Shown here in pieces: positions 6,974-13,999 of a DNA stretch of 14,017 nucleotides. The notes under the pieces were generated by a model that saw only the letters and a program-made list of their open reading frames with translations, ran no database searches and was not told the origin of the DNA. Position 1 is the first letter of the stretch, and the number at the start of each line of letters is the position of its first letter. The stretch lies in assembly GCA_910578105.1 (NCBI GenBank), contig CAJTPD010000017.1, positions 1 through 14,017 of the forward strand, written 5' to 3'. The position numbers and the translations under genes were made by a program. The stretch comes from an uncultured Odoribacter sp. GTDB lineage: Bacteria > Bacteroidota > Bacteroidia > Bacteroidales > Marinifilaceae.

Positions 6974-7708
6974 ATGGCAGGAAAAACTTGTATAATCATA
7001 CCTTGCTTTAATGAAGCTGGACGTTTTAAGGCTGCAGAATTCCGGGATTTTATAAATAAGGTTTCCGATATTGATTTGTGTTTTGTAAATGACGGAAGTG
7101 TAGATAATACGCTGGAGAAACTAACCGATTTACAATGCACACGACCAGAGAGAATAAAAGTGGTTACTTATGCAGATAACCGGGGCAAAGCTGAAGCTGT
7201 ACGTCAGGGATTTTTACAAATGCTGGCTTTGGGGGAATATCAATGGGTAGCATTTGCTGATGCTGATTTGGCAACTCCTTTAAGCGAAATGTTTCGTCTG
7301 ATAAATATTGCCCGGGAGGAACCAGAGGTAATGATTATCATGGGGTCACGGCTGGAACGGATGGGAGTCACCATTCGGCGTAAATTTTACCGCCATTTTA
7401 CAGGAAGAATATTTGCGACTGTTATTTCCGGATTGTTTCGTTTGAATGCTTATGATACGCAGTGTGGTGCAAAGGTTTTTCATGCAGATATTGCCGGAGC
7501 TGTATTTAAACAGCCTTTTATTTCGCATTGGTTGTTTGATGTGGAAATGTTATTGCGGGTGAGAAATTTGCGTAGGGATTATAACCGGATAATACACGAA
7601 ATTCCGTTAAATGTTTGGCTGGAGCAGGGACATAGTAAAATTCGGTTTTCACATTTGTTGAAAATGCCTTTTCAGTTGTATAAAATCTATTTCAGATATA
7701 AAAATTAG
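6974..7708 (+). CDS. GT2 glycosyltransferase, polyprenyl-phosphate glucose/mannose synthase-like (ALG5-like)
   Basis: The 244-residue protein is a complete GT-A fold family 2 enzyme. It shows IPCFNE at 9-14, NDGS at 39-42, DNRGKAEAVRQG at 68-79 and the metal/donor motif DADLATP at 96-102. GSR at 124-126 and DTQCGAKVF at 161-169 follow, both typical of dolichyl-phosphate beta-glucosyltransferase and DPM1-type synthases. There is no C-terminal membrane helix pair, so it should be cytosolic or peripheral. These enzymes move hexose from a UDP- or GDP-sugar to a polyprenyl phosphate at the inner leaflet. The start lies four bases after the stop of the membrane glycosyltransferase gene, so the two are co-transcribed and probably form donor synthesis and transfer steps of one pathway. 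The sugar identity is not determinable here. Confidence 0.9.
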   Translation: MAGKTCIIIPCFNEAGRFKAAEFRDFINKVSDIDLCFVNDGSVDNTLEKLTDLQCTRPERIKVVTYADNRGKAEAVRQGFLQMLALGEYQWVAFADADLATPLSEMFRLINIAREEPEVMIIMGSRLERMGVTIRRKFYRHFTGRIFATVISGLFRLNAYDTQCGAKVFHADIAGAVFKQPFISHWLFDVEMLLRVRNLRRDYNRIIHEIPLNVWLEQGHSKIRFSHLLKMPFQLYKIYFRYKN

Positions 7709-7852
7709 GGTATTTATATACATTTCAAAGATTATTTCAAAAAGCATCTGTCCTTTGGTTTACTTTGGGTGAAAGCGGGCTACTAAAATTAGTTCTTTCC
7801 GAAATCAGATAAAAGTGGTATTTATACCCTACTTCAAAAGTATTAAATAACT

Positions 7853-7860
7853 TATTTTTG
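7853..7860 (+). promoter_or_regulatory. Putative -7 box of the cysteate synthase gene
   Basis: TATTTTTG matches the Bacteroidota TAnnTTTG consensus exactly and lies 22 bases before the GTG start, so the leader would be very short. No TTTG is seen at the expected distance upstream. The 145 bases between the preceding gene and this box show no clear terminator, only a small inverted repeat ACTAAAATTAGT near 7785. Confidence 0.5.
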
Positions 7861-7878
7861 TAAATTGTAAATTGTAAT
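7858..7878 (+). repeat. Three tandem 7-base repeats between promoter and start
   Basis: TTGTAAA at 7858-7864 and 7865-7871 is followed by TTGTAAT at 7872-7878. The array begins inside the -7 box and ends directly before the cysteate synthase start. A change in copy number would alter the leader length. Confidence 0.6.
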
Positions 7879-7881
7879 GAA

Positions 7882-9177
7882 GTGAACACATTGGAAAAAA
7901 CGGATTATGTATTGGAATCCCGTTGCTGTGGGGCAAAGTTTGCCGACCATAAATGGGAACTGGATTGTCCGAACCAGGATGGAGCAGCATTAATTTTTGC
8001 AAATTATGCAAAAAAGCAATTGGAAATAAAAGAAAATCTGCCCGGGTTATATAAATTTTCAGATTGGTTGCCTGTTTGCCGCATGCTTGAAGGTTCGGGG
8101 GCTCCAGTAACTTATAAAAGCGAAGGTTTAGCCAGTGAATTGGGATTGTCCGATTTATACATTACTTTCAATGGTTATTGGCCTGAAAAGGGAGCCGGGA
8201 TGCAAACCGGAACTTTTAAAGAATGTGAAGCTTTTTCTGTTTGTGCACGTATTAACGGGAATGGTGATAAGATTATGGTGGTAGCTTCTGCCGGTAATAC
8301 TGCCCGTGCTTTTGCCCGTGTTTGTTCTGAAAATAAAATTCCCTTGTTGTTGTGTGTGCCGGAAGATTGTCTGGATGCGATATGGTCGTCGCGTCCGTTA
8401 GATTCGTGTGTGAAATTGGTTGCAACAGCAAAGGGAAGTGATTATTTTGACGCTATTCACTTATCAAATGTGATTTGTGAACTCAATAATTTTTATCCGG
8501 AGGGAGGGGCTAAAAATGTAGCCCGCCGGGATGGAATGGGGACTACTGTGCTGTCGGCAGTGACTACGATCGGACGGATACCGGACTATTATTTTCAGGC
8601 GGTAGGGAGCGGTACTGGTGCTATTGCAGCTTGGGAAGCTAATAAACGTTTTATTACTGACGGTCGTTTTGGGAAAAACCTGATGAAATTAATGGTTTCA
8701 CAGAATATTCCTTTCACTCCTATTTATGATGCCTGGAAAGCAGGTTCCAGGAATTTATTGCCTTTGGATGACCAGCGGGCACGGCATCAGGCTGAAGAAA
8801 TTTGTGCGAAGGTACTTTCAAACCGGAGACCACCTTATTCTTTGAAAGGTGGATTGTTTGATGCATTGACAGATACCGGCGGGGATGTATTTGCTGTTAC
8901 AAATGAAGAAGCTGTTCAGGCCGGGATGTTATTTGAACAAACGGAAGGTATTGATATTGAACCTGCAGCAGCTGTAGCTGTTGCTTCGTTGCGACAAGCT
9001 GTTGAACAAGGGGCGGTGGAAAAGAAAGCAGTTGTGATGCTGAATATAACAGGTGGAGGAATTCGCCGTTTTAAATTGGAAAACAAATTGTTTTATAAGG
9101 TACCGGATTGTGTATTTCCTATTGATGCAGACCTTGATGTAGTACGGGAAACTGTAACGGAATTATTTATCCCTTGA
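7882..9177 (+). CDS. Cysteate synthase (PLP-dependent, threonine-synthase fold)
   Basis: Cysteate synthase converts O-phospho-L-serine and sulfite to L-cysteate and phosphate. The 431-residue protein follows the Methanosarcina cysteate synthase pattern as I remember it. Matches include APVTYKSE (74-81), GYWPEKGA (98-105), the PLP lysine region TGTFKE with K113, SAGNT at 136-140, PEGGAKNVARRDGMG (206-220) and FQAVGSGTG (238-246), which holds the glycine-rich phosphate loop. A cysteine-containing N-terminus (C15, C16, C29) resembles the reduced zinc-ribbon start of relatives. It differs from ordinary threonine synthase, which has a different substrate loop. The start is GTG at 7882; an in-frame stop at 7861 and the lack of an ATG leave GTG or TTG (7891). 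In Bacteroidota, cysteate feeds sulfonolipid (capnine/sulfobacin) synthesis rather than coenzyme M; that role is inferred. The following acyltransferase is not in this window. Confidence 0.88.
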   Translation: MNTLEKTDYVLESRCCGAKFADHKWELDCPNQDGAALIFANYAKKQLEIKENLPGLYKFSDWLPVCRMLEGSGAPVTYKSEGLASELGLSDLYITFNGYWPEKGAGMQTGTFKECEAFSVCARINGNGDKIMVVASAGNTARAFARVCSENKIPLLLCVPEDCLDAIWSSRPLDSCVKLVATAKGSDYFDAIHLSNVICELNNFYPEGGAKNVARRDGMGTTVLSAVTTIGRIPDYYFQAVGSGTGAIAAWEANKRFITDGRFGKNLMKLMVSQNIPFTPIYDAWKAGSRNLLPLDDQRARHQAEEICAKVLSNRRPPYSLKGGLFDALTDTGGDVFAVTNEEAVQAGMLFEQTEGIDIEPAAAVAVASLRQAVEQGAVEKKAVVMLNITGGGIRRFKLENKLFYKVPDCVFPIDADLDVVRETVTELFIP

Positions 9178-9340
9178 TTCTGTAATAATCAGTCCTGAAG
9201 AGGATTTGATACGGTTTGAGAGGTAGACATTTGTAAGTTTTTCTTTAGCAGATTCCGGGTGCCTTCATCATCCTGGAAAATTTTTTAGAATAGTTTTCTT
9301 TTTTTTCATGAGGCATACTCCTGGAAGAGAGTGGGGGCTA

Positions 9341-9371
9341 TATGTTATTCAGTAACTTTTCTTTACCTTTG
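9341..9371 (+). promoter_or_regulatory. Putative promoter of the YihY/BrkB gene
   Basis: A perfect -7 box TACCTTTG lies at 9364-9371, with TATG (three of four matches to TTTG) at 9341-9344 and a 19-base spacer. The start of transcription would be near 9378, 13 bases before the ATG at 9391. This rules out the longer in-frame GTG start at 9331. The DNA from 9178 to 9340 shows no gene and no clear terminator. Confidence 0.65.
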
Positions 9372-9390
9372 CAAATCTAACAATAGAAGT

Positions 9391-10683
9391 ATGAGACGTA
9401 TTGGTAATCTGAAAAAGTTTTTGCATCCTGAGTTTTATTACTCGGTATTACGGAGGGATTGGTGTATTTCAACTTTTATTCCGGATTTTTTGCTAAAAAC
9501 TGTGGCTATCCTGGTTGTATCGATAGATCAGTTTGTAAAAGACGCTTCTACTATATCAGCCTCTGCTTTGACTTTTTATTCTACTTTATCTTTTATCCCT
9601 GTCGTTGCATTAATACTTGCCATAGCCCGTGGATTCGGGGCTTCCAAGGCATTGGAGGACTGGTTGAAAGAACAAAGTTATGCTAATCCTGAAGTGATGC
9701 AGTGGGTGATGAATGTTGCCGGTAAGGCATTGGAGCATACTCAGGGTGGAGTGATTGCAGGTTTTGGAATAGTCTTGTTGATTTGGTCTGTTATCCGGAT
9801 GCTTTCCAGTACGGAATTGGCTATGAATAGAATTTGGGGGGTGAAGAAAGGCCGTGGACTGGTGAAAAAATTTACTGATTATATGTCTATTCTGTTCATT
9901 GCTCCGATACTAATCGTGTTGATTAGCAGTATGAATGTCTTTATGATGTCCAGTTTGCAGAGTTATGCTGTGGATGAAGGAATCCTAAGTTATGCCAGCG
10001 TTGCTTTAAAAGCGTTGTTGGCTCTTATTCCGTATGTATTGGTATGGTTCCTTTTCGTGTTTTTATATATGTTTATGCCCACTACTCCTGTTAAATTTAA
10101 GTATGCGTTGTTGGCGGGTATAATAGCGGGAACTATTTTTCAGATTGTTCAATGGTTTTATATCCGTTTTCAGGTTGGGGTGAGTTCTTATAATGCCATA
10201 TACGGAGGGTTGGCAGCTTTACCGCTTTTATTGGTTTGGTTGCAATTGAGCTGGAGTATTGTGTTGTGGGGAACTGAATTGTGCTATATTATGCGTAACC
10301 GGCATTTTTTGTACCGGGACGTCATGAATGCTGATAATCGTTGGGTGGATAACGTGGAAGTTTCTATCCGGGTACTGAAATTTATTTCAGAAGAATATAC
10401 GAAAGGACATGGGGGGCCTGAATTGGCTGCAATTTGTAAAAAATTGAGAATGAGTTCAAGCAAAGTCAGAGTCGTGTTGCAGGAGCTTATTGAGCAGAAA
10501 ATTTTGGTTGAAGTCAAAGAAGATGATGATGTGTCTTATTTTCCTGCGGCAGATTTTCATCACCTGGCGTTATCTGATATTATTACCCGTTTGTCACATA
10601 TAAATGAAAATAAGGGAGAAGAATGGAAATTAAGATTCATTGAAGCTGTGAAAAGAGAATTTGCTAAAGATACGTTTGCTTAA
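9391..10683 (+). CDS. YihY/virulence factor BrkB family inner-membrane protein with C-terminal winged-helix-like region
   Basis: The protein (430 residues from ATG 9391) belongs to the family once misnamed ribonuclease BN. It shows the typical ASALTFYSTLSFIPVVALIL segment near residue 57, the short region with MNRIWG after the second span, and later GGLAALPLLLVWLQLSW. About six membrane spans cover residues ~35-300. The transport role of the family is unproven. Residues ~310-430 form a soluble tail in which ELAAICKKLRMSSSKVRVVLQ and the following EQKILVEV stretch look like a winged helix. Such tails occur in this family, but their role is unknown. An in-frame GTG at 9331 would add 20 residues, but it lies upstream of the promoter, so the ATG is preferred. 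The gene is followed by a separately promoted START-like gene 60 bases downstream. Confidence 0.9.
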   Translation: MRRIGNLKKFLHPEFYYSVLRRDWCISTFIPDFLLKTVAILVVSIDQFVKDASTISASALTFYSTLSFIPVVALILAIARGFGASKALEDWLKEQSYANPEVMQWVMNVAGKALEHTQGGVIAGFGIVLLIWSVIRMLSSTELAMNRIWGVKKGRGLVKKFTDYMSILFIAPILIVLISSMNVFMMSSLQSYAVDEGILSYASVALKALLALIPYVLVWFLFVFLYMFMPTTPVKFKYALLAGIIAGTIFQIVQWFYIRFQVGVSSYNAIYGGLAALPLLLVWLQLSWSIVLWGTELCYIMRNRHFLYRDVMNADNRWVDNVEVSIRVLKFISEEYTKGHGGPELAAICKKLRMSSSKVRVVLQELIEQKILVEVKEDDDVSYFPAADFHHLALSDIITRLSHINENKGEEWKLRFIEAVKREFAKDTFA

Positions 10684-10692
10684 GCATTATTT

Positions 10693-10724
10693 TTTGGACC
10701 TTATTTGTTTTTTGAGTAAATTTA
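10693..10724 (+). promoter_or_regulatory. Putative promoter of the START-like gene
   Basis: TTTG at 10693-10696, a 20-base spacer and TAAATTTA at 10717-10724 (seven of eight matches to TAnnTTTG) form a well-spaced Bacteroidota promoter. Transcription would start about 13 bases before the ATG at 10744. Confidence 0.55.
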
Positions 10725-10743
10725 TGCTCCAAATTGATATGTT

Positions 10744-11121
10744 ATGAGAAAAAAGATTGATTTAGAGTACATTTTTTCCTCTTCTGTAAAAGTTTTGTTT
10801 TCTCGTTTAAGTACTCCTGCCGGTTTGTCCGAATGGTTTGCAGATGATGTTTTTCAAAAAGGAGATCAGTTCGTTTTTATTTGGAATGGGATGGAACATC
10901 AGGCAACTTTGGTAGAATTGAAGCCTAATAGTTGTGTCCGCTTTCAGTGGAATGATGCAGAGGACGAGGAGGAGTTTTTTGAATTTAGTATACATGTAGA
11001 GCCTTTAACTGGTGAAGTTGCATTGATTATCACTGATTTTGCAGATGAAGATGAGGTTGCGGATTCTACTGATTTGTGGAATAAACAGATGGATATGCTT
11101 CATCGTAATTTAGGAGCTTAA
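10744..11121 (+). CDS. START-like/SRPBCC-fold small protein
   Basis: This 125-residue acidic protein has the look of the START/AHSA1 (Bet v 1-like) fold: an initial strand (KIDLEYIF), the helix region RLSTPAGLSEWFADDV with its tryptophan, then strands FVFIWNGMEHQATLVEL and CVRFQW, and a long C-terminal helix (STDLWNKQMDMLHRNL). Bacteroidota genomes commonly carry it as a 'START-like domain' protein of unknown ligand. It has no signal peptide or membrane segment, so it is cytosolic. The fold implies a hydrophobic ligand cavity, but the sequence does not show what binds. It has its own probable promoter. Its neighbours, a BrkB membrane protein and a LptG-type permease, are both envelope proteins, which hints at a lipid or envelope role without proving one. 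Confidence 0.8.
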   Translation: MRKKIDLEYIFSSSVKVLFSRLSTPAGLSEWFADDVFQKGDQFVFIWNGMEHQATLVELKPNSCVRFQWNDAEDEEEFFEFSIHVEPLTGEVALIITDFADEDEVADSTDLWNKQMDMLHRNLGA

Positions 11122-11170
11122 CGCCTATGTAAGAATGTTCCAGTGTACTAATGAAAACTGTATTGGGGTT

Positions 11171-11188
11171 TGGTACATTGGTACATTG
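11171..11188 (+). repeat. Tandem 8-base repeat overlapping the lptG -33 region
   Basis: TGGTACAT at 11171-11178 is repeated at 11179-11186 and continues with TG. The array places three TTG trinucleotides at exact 8-base steps (11170-11172, 11178-11180, 11186-11188), one of which is the best-placed -33 element of the following promoter. Confidence 0.65.
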
Positions 11189-11208
11189 ATAAATTAATTC
11201 TACCTTTG
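11178..11208 (+). promoter_or_regulatory. Putative promoter of the LptF/LptG permease and fmt genes
   Basis: TTG at 11178-11180, a 20-base spacer and a perfect TACCTTTG at 11201-11208 form a consensus promoter. Transcription would start near 11215, 20 bases before the ATG at 11235. This argues against the longer in-frame TTG start at 11217. Confidence 0.7.
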
Positions 11209-11234
11209 CCGCCTGTTTGTTAAGAGAACTGCCG

Positions 11235-12791
11235 ATGAAAAAATTACATATTTTCATGTTAAAAAGCTTTTCGGGGCCTTTTGTTGCAACTTTTTTTATT
11301 AGTATGTTTGTTCTGCTTATGCAGGCATTGTGGCGTATGATAGATGAACTGGTTGGAAAAGGGTTGGATAATTCAATTATTGCTGAGTTCTTATTTTATG
11401 TTGCTGTTACTTTGGTGCCGATGGCTTTGCCTTTGGCTGTTTTGTTGGCTTCTATCATGACTTTCGGGAGTTTAGGAGAAAATTATGAATTAATCGCCTT
11501 GAAATCTGCCGGCATTTCTTTGTACCGGATTATGAAGCCATTGATTGCCGTGATTATTTTGATGACTATGCTGGCATTTGTTTTTTCTAATAATATTCTT
11601 CCTGTTGCTAATCTGAAAATGAATTCTTTGTATTATGATATCAGGAAGCAAAAGCCGGAAATGTCTTTTAAGGAAGGTATTTTTACCAACGATTTGGAGG
11701 GATATAGTATAAAGGTCGACCGTATTGATAAAAATACGGGTATGATGTATAATATATTAATATATAATCATAAAGACGGGCATGGAAATTATGAGGTAAC
11801 AAAGGCAGATTCGGGTATGATGAAAACAAATGTCAAAAGCAATGCTATGGATTTAACGCTTTTTAGCGGACATACCTATACAGACGAAGGATTACAAAAA
11901 GTCAGTGCCCGGAAAACTTTTCCTTTCAGACGGCTGAAATTTGACGAGGAGATGTTGAGCATTGATTTACCGGATACTGACTTTAAAAGAACAGATGAAG
12001 ATGCTTTCCGTTCTCATTCACTGATGTTGAATTTAAGTCAGTTGCAATATAGAATAGATTCTGTTCAAACTTATCTGAAAACTAAAAAAGCCGGAGATGC
12101 TAAACGTTTATTGGCTTCTAATTATCAAAAGAGTAAAAGTTCCAGTCCGCAACAAGATAGTATTTTGGCAGAGCAAAGTAAAGACATGTATAACAATCCG
12201 GATAGTTTGTATCTGAGTTATGATGAGGAGGAAAAACAACGGGCTGTATCTGCGGCTTTGCAATATGCCCGGGAAGTGAAGCAAAGGAATCAGGATAATA
12301 TGCATTATTATACGGCACAGCAAGAACAGGTTATCAGGAACCAGATAGAATGGCATCGTAAATTTTCTTTGTCATTTGCTTGTTTTATTTTTTTCTTTAT
12401 CGGTGCTCCGTTGGGAGCTATTATCCGGAAAGGCGGATTGGGGATGCCGGTTGTCGTATCTGTTTTTTTGTTTATTATTTATTATATTATAGATATGATG
12501 GGAATCCGGTCTGCGAGAGAAGCTGTGATTGCTCCTCAACTGGGTACTTGGATTTCTTCATTGGTTCTTTTGCCTTTGGGAGTGATATTGACCTATAAGT
12601 CTGTGACGGATTCGGAAATGATGAATACGGATGCTTATAAAGTATTTTTTGAAAAGGTGAAGAAGTTTTTTTCCAGGAAGCAATGGAATGCTGAAAAGGA
12701 AGTTGAGTTTTTCAATAAAGGAGGAGAGAAGGTGATAACTGTTTTTGATAAAGTAGTGAATACAGTGAGACACATTTTTAAACGGAAGTAA
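11235..12791 (+). CDS. LptF/LptG (YjgP/YjgQ) family permease with enlarged periplasmic region
   Basis: LptF and LptG form the inner-membrane part of the LptB2FG transporter, which pulls lipopolysaccharide out of the membrane and passes it to LptC and LptA. From the ATG at 11235 the protein has 518 residues. Three N-terminal spans (about 10-32, 50-75 and 95-120) include VPMALPLAVLLASIMTFGSL followed by ENYELIALKSAGIS, the coupling helix region that meets the LptB ATPase. A long periplasmic part follows, then three more spans (about 377-455) with FFIGAPLGAIIRKGGLG, and a charged cytoplasmic tail of ~60 residues. The E. coli proteins have about 360 residues. The excess lies in a Q/K/S-rich, mostly helical insert at ~260-375 after the jellyroll, and in the tail. 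Which paralogue it is cannot be settled, so no symbol is given. The stop overlaps the fmt start by one base. Confidence 0.88.
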   Translation: MKKLHIFMLKSFSGPFVATFFISMFVLLMQALWRMIDELVGKGLDNSIIAEFLFYVAVTLVPMALPLAVLLASIMTFGSLGENYELIALKSAGISLYRIMKPLIAVIILMTMLAFVFSNNILPVANLKMNSLYYDIRKQKPEMSFKEGIFTNDLEGYSIKVDRIDKNTGMMYNILIYNHKDGHGNYEVTKADSGMMKTNVKSNAMDLTLFSGHTYTDEGLQKVSARKTFPFRRLKFDEEMLSIDLPDTDFKRTDEDAFRSHSLMLNLSQLQYRIDSVQTYLKTKKAGDAKRLLASNYQKSKSSSPQQDSILAEQSKDMYNNPDSLYLSYDEEEKQRAVSAALQYAREVKQRNQDNMHYYTAQQEQVIRNQIEWHRKFSLSFACFIFFFIGAPLGAIIRKGGLGMPVVVSVFLFIIYYIIDMMGIRSAREAVIAPQLGTWISSLVLLPLGVILTYKSVTDSEMMNTDAYKVFFEKVKKFFSRKQWNAEKEVEFFNKGGEKVITVFDKVVNTVRHIFKRK

Positions 12792-13765
12792 TGCACAAGC
12801 GGAATTTGAGAATTGTATATATGGGTACTCCCGATTTTGCCGTGTTGCCTTTGAGGAAGATTGTAGAAGCGGGGTATCCGGTTGTCGGTGTAGTGACTAA
12901 CCCCGATAAGCCGGCTGGCCGGGGGCAGCAGATGCAGGAGTCGGCAGTGAAAAAATATGCCCGGGAAGCCGGGTTGAAGATTTTACAACCAGAAAAATTC
13001 CGGGATGAAGAGTTTTTGAAAGAGTTGGCGGATTTGAAAGCGGATCTGCAATTGGTGGTTGCTTTTAAGATGTTGCCGGAGGTAGTGTGGAACATGCCTC
13101 CGTTGGGGACGGTAAATTTGCATGCTTCTTTATTGCCGGACTACCGGGGAGCGGCACCGATTAACCGGGCTGTGATGAACGGGGAGACTTGTTCCGGGGT
13201 GACGACTTTTCTTTTAAAGCATGAAATTGATACCGGAAATATTATTTTCCAGGAAAAGGTGAAAATCGGAGAGGAAATGACGGCAGGGGAATTGCATGAC
13301 GAATTGATGGAGAAGGGGGCTGATTTGTTGCTGAAAACCGTGCGGGCGATGGAGGGGGGGGATTACCCATTGACTGACCAGGTAGGATTGCTTCGGGGGC
13401 GTGAAGCGATACATGCTCCGAAGATATTTAAAGAAGACATGAAAATCTGCTGGGCCGGGGAGTTGGAAACTATCTATAATCATATCCGGGGATTGTCCCC
13501 TTTCCCCGGTGCATGGACGGAATTACAGGCTATCGGGATGGACGGCGGTGTTCTGACACTCAAAATATTTAAGGCCGTTAAGATACAGCAGAGTCATAAC
13601 CGGTCTGCCGGAGAAATCTGTACTGATGGAAAAACCTTTTTTGATGTGTATGTGAAAGGAGGCGTTATCTGTGTGCAAGAATTGCAGTTGTCGGGAAAAA
13701 AGAGAATGCAAGTGAAAGATTTCCTGAGAGGATTTCGATTGAAAGATTACCAGTTGATATGTTAA
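12791..13765 (+). CDS. fmt: Methionyl-tRNA formyltransferase
   Basis: Fmt transfers a formyl group from 10-formyl-tetrahydrofolate to methionine on initiator tRNA, which marks the tRNA for bacterial translation initiation in the cytosol. The 324-residue length is typical. The N-terminal Rossmann-like domain begins IVYMGTPDFAV (8-18). The folate and catalytic region shows NLHASLLPDYRGAAPIN, with N109 and H111, and D147 in HEIDTG; these correspond to the catalytic N, H and D of the E. coli enzyme. The C-terminal OB-like tRNA-binding domain starts after ~205 (APKIFKEDMKICW). The start ATG shares its A with the TAA stop of the upstream permease, so translation is probably coupled and the gene relies on the permease promoter. 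No clear terminator follows; the frame stays open for about 44 codons past the TAA, with no recognisable homology. Confidence 0.98.
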   Translation: MHKRNLRIVYMGTPDFAVLPLRKIVEAGYPVVGVVTNPDKPAGRGQQMQESAVKKYAREAGLKILQPEKFRDEEFLKELADLKADLQLVVAFKMLPEVVWNMPPLGTVNLHASLLPDYRGAAPINRAVMNGETCSGVTTFLLKHEIDTGNIIFQEKVKIGEEMTAGELHDELMEKGADLLLKTVRAMEGGDYPLTDQVGLLRGREAIHAPKIFKEDMKICWAGELETIYNHIRGLSPFPGAWTELQAIGMDGGVLTLKIFKAVKIQQSHNRSAGEICTDGKTFFDVYVKGGVICVQELQLSGKKRMQVKDFLRGFRLKDYQLIC

Positions 13766-13900
13766 AGCGAATCAGGGTGCCGGAAAATAGGTACGAAGCG
13801 GATATTAAAAGCTGTAAGCGAAAAGGATAAAGAATTTTGGAAGGAAGTTTGCGGCTGTTGTTATACATTTTTTGTCTTTACCGGATTATTTTCATTATTT

Positions 13901-13914
13901 TAATCACATGATTA
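13901..13914. repeat. Inverted repeat upstream of the right-edge promoter
   Basis: TAATCA and TGATTA form perfect arms around a CA centre, 54 bases before the -33 element of the next promoter. It may be a regulator-binding site, but AT-rich palindromes of this size are common. The surrounding 13766-13967 shows no gene and no convincing terminator. Confidence 0.25.
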
Positions 13915-13967
13915 TTAATGACTTATATATTAGTATAATTATTTTTAAGAAAAATATTCCCAAAAAA

Positions 13968-13999
13968 TTTGTATATGATGAATGAAATCTCTACTTTTG
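13968..13999 (+). promoter_or_regulatory. Consensus promoter at the right edge for a gene outside the window
   Basis: TTTG at 13968-13971, an exact 20-base spacer and TACTTTTG at 13992-13999 match the Bacteroidota consensus fully. Some 40 bases of very AT-rich DNA with A-tracts precede it, as in strong promoters. Transcription would begin near 14006 and only about 12 bases of the transcript are in the window, so the gene cannot be named. Confidence 0.75.

Noticed and set aside
7882..9177. Reading the PLP enzyme as ordinary threonine synthase
   Set aside because: The motifs around the PLP lysine and the SAGNT loop, and the long PEGGAKNVARRDGMG stretch, follow cysteate synthase; the gene also lies apart from any threonine pathway gene.
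9331..9390. GTG start adding 20 residues to the BrkB protein
   Set aside because: The extension covers the TACCTTTG promoter box and its residues do not look like the start of the family.
1392..11188. Possible shared repeat family between GGTACAA (1392-1409) and TGGTACAT (11171-11186)
   Set aside because: The shared core is only GGTACA, the spacing differs (11 versus 8 bases) and the contexts are unrelated; chance similarity is enough.
11217..11234. TTG start adding six residues to the LptF/LptG permease
   Set aside because: It would leave almost no leader after the promoter at 11201-11208; the ATG at 11235 gives the normal MKKLHIF-type start.
13759..13830. 23-codon frame overlapping the fmt stop
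   Set aside because: An ATG inside the end of fmt opens a short basic frame (MLKRIRVPENRYEAD...), but there is no further evidence of coding.
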